A DNA stretch of 5,301 nucleotides from Nitrospinota bacterium (GTDB taxonomy: Bacteria; Nitrospirota; Thermodesulfovibrionia; Thermodesulfovibrionales; UBA1546): NCBI GenBank assembly GCA_018896985.1, contig JAHILQ010000225.1, forward strand, positions 1 through 5,301. The letters are read 5' to 3'. The notes under the pieces are model-generated. The model saw only the letters and a program-made list of their open reading frames with translations. It had not been told where the DNA came from and did not search any database. Both the position numbers and the translations under genes were made by a program. Shown piece after piece: positions 4,287-5,301 of the stretch. The number at the start of each line of letters is the position of its first letter. Position 1 is the stretch's first letter.

Positions 4287-5301
4287 GTGAAGGCTGTAGA
4301 GATAAAGCCGGGTATATATTGGGTAGGTGCCATAGACTGGGCAGTAAGGGATTTTCACGGGTATGTAACGCCTCGCGGCACAACCTATAATAATTACCTG
4401 ATAATGGATGATGAAATAACGCTTCTGGATACAGTTAAATATGATTTTGCAGATATCACAATTAAAAACATAAAATCAGTTGTCGAGCCTTCAAGGATAA
4501 AGAACATAATTATCAATCACATTGAAAATGACCACGCCACAAGTATTGACAGGATTATGGATTTTACGCCTGATGCAACAATCTATATTACGGAAAAAGG
4601 CAGAAAGGGACTTGAAAGGTTTTTTGATTTGTCAAAATGGAATGTAAAGGTTGTAAAAACCGGGGACACATTAAATATAGGAAAAAGGACATTGCTGTTT
4701 TTGGAAACCCCGATGCTCCACTGGCCTGATTCTATGATGACTTATATTAAGGAAGACAGGGTGCTTGTCAGCCAGGACGCATTCGGTCAGCATATAGCAT
4801 CAGCCGTAAGATTCGATGACGAATTCGCTACCTGCCAGTCAATGTCTGAACTGGAGGATGCAGTTTTGGATTACTATGCCAATATCCTTATGCCGTTTGG
4901 ACAACTTATAAAGACAAAGATTGCAGAAATACAAAAGTTGGGATTGGAGATTGATATAATTGCACCGGACCACGGAATAATCTGGAGGGCAAATCCGCAA
5001 AAGGTTTTACAGATGTATCTTGATATGGCAAATGGCAGGGCAAACCTCAGCGTATCAATTATCTATGACACCATGTGGCATAGCACAGAGCATATGGCGC
5101 TGCCCATAATGCAGGGCATAAAGGATGAAGAGGTTGAGTGCAAGGTTATAAAGCTAAGGTCAACACCCATGAGCGCGGCAATTAAAGAATTCTGGAAATC
5201 AAGAGGATGCCTTATCGGATCGCCTACATTAAATAATCTCATGTTCCCGTCTGTTGCTGAGTTCTTAACGCATCTGAGAGGGCTGAGACCAAAAAACAGG
5301 A
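4287..5301 (+). CDS. fprA: Flavodiiron protein (FprA-type A-type flavoprotein), 3' end outside window
   Basis: Flavodiiron proteins reduce O2 to water and/or NO to N2O in the cytoplasm of anaerobes, taking electrons from rubredoxin or a similar donor. The 338 visible residues contain a metallo-beta-lactamase-like domain (about 1-250) with a complete diiron ligand set: H78, E80 and D82 in HIENDH, H145 (MLHWPDS), D164 (SQDAFG) and H229 (PDHG). A flavodoxin domain follows, with the FMN phosphate loop DTMWHSTEHMA (261-271) and a second FMN-binding segment GSPTLNN (311-317). Family members are about 400 residues, so roughly 60 residues lie beyond the window. The GTG start has a strong AGGAGG site and is the first possible start after an in-frame stop. 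The gene follows the toxin-antitoxin operon on the same strand after a 162-bp gap holding repeat and remnant sequence, so it is probably transcribed separately. O2 or NO preference cannot be decided. Confidence 0.95.
   Translation, partial: MKAVEIKPGIYWVGAIDWAVRDFHGYVTPRGTTYNNYLIMDDEITLLDTVKYDFADITIKNIKSVVEPSRIKNIIINHIENDHATSIDRIMDFTPDATIYITEKGRKGLERFFDLSKWNVKVVKTGDTLNIGKRTLLFLETPMLHWPDSMMTYIKEDRVLVSQDAFGQHIASAVRFDDEFATCQSMSELEDAVLDYYANILMPFGQLIKTKIAEIQKLGLEIDIIAPDHGIIWRANPQKVLQMYLDMANGRANLSVSIIYDTMWHSTEHMALPIMQGIKDEEVECKVIKLRSTPMSAAIKEFWKSRGCLIGSPTLNNLMFPSVAEFLTHLRGLRPKNR

Overview
The window looks like chromosomal DNA from an anaerobic or oxygen-avoiding bacterium of moderate-to-low GC. Two signs point that way: a flavodiiron protein that removes O2 or NO, and scattered G/C-rich palindromic repeats. 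From memory only, such repeats are common in Nitrospirota and Desulfobacterota genomes. No taxonomic marker gene is present, so the assignment is tentative.

Layout, left to right. (1) Bases 2-190 (+) are the C-terminal half of a HepT-type HEPN toxin whose start lies outside the window. (2) Bases 261-3164 (-) are a complete 967-residue AddA/RecB-like helicase-nuclease, convergent with the first gene. All the helicase motifs looked for and the C-terminal nuclease motifs are intact. The gene carries a 66-bp palindromic repeat that is translated in frame as 22 extra residues, and a second short repeat shared with an intergenic region further right. (3) Bases 3165-3339 are a divergent intergenic region with candidate promoters for both sides. 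(4) Bases 3340-3723 and 3726-4124 (+) are a complete MntA antitoxin / HepT toxin pair, 2 bp apart. (5) Bases 4121-4222 (+) are a probable stump of a response-regulator gene that starts on the toxin stop codon (ATGA) and runs into a palindromic repeat at 4201-4244. (6) Bases 4287-5301 (+) are a flavodiiron protein with a GTG start, cut off by the window end.

The MntA/HepT pair should work as a toxin-antitoxin module: HepT is a HEPN ribonuclease and MntA inactivates it by adding AMP to the tyrosine of its RX4HXY motif. The helicase-nuclease is a DNA-end processing enzyme of double-strand-break repair, and its usual AddB partner is not in view. The flavodiiron protein appears functionally unrelated. 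The most notable features are the in-frame repeat insertion inside a conserved repair gene, the same short repeat found in a gene and between genes, the eroded response-regulator start, and HEPN toxin genes on both sides of the helicase-nuclease. I did not find a clearly new multi-gene system.
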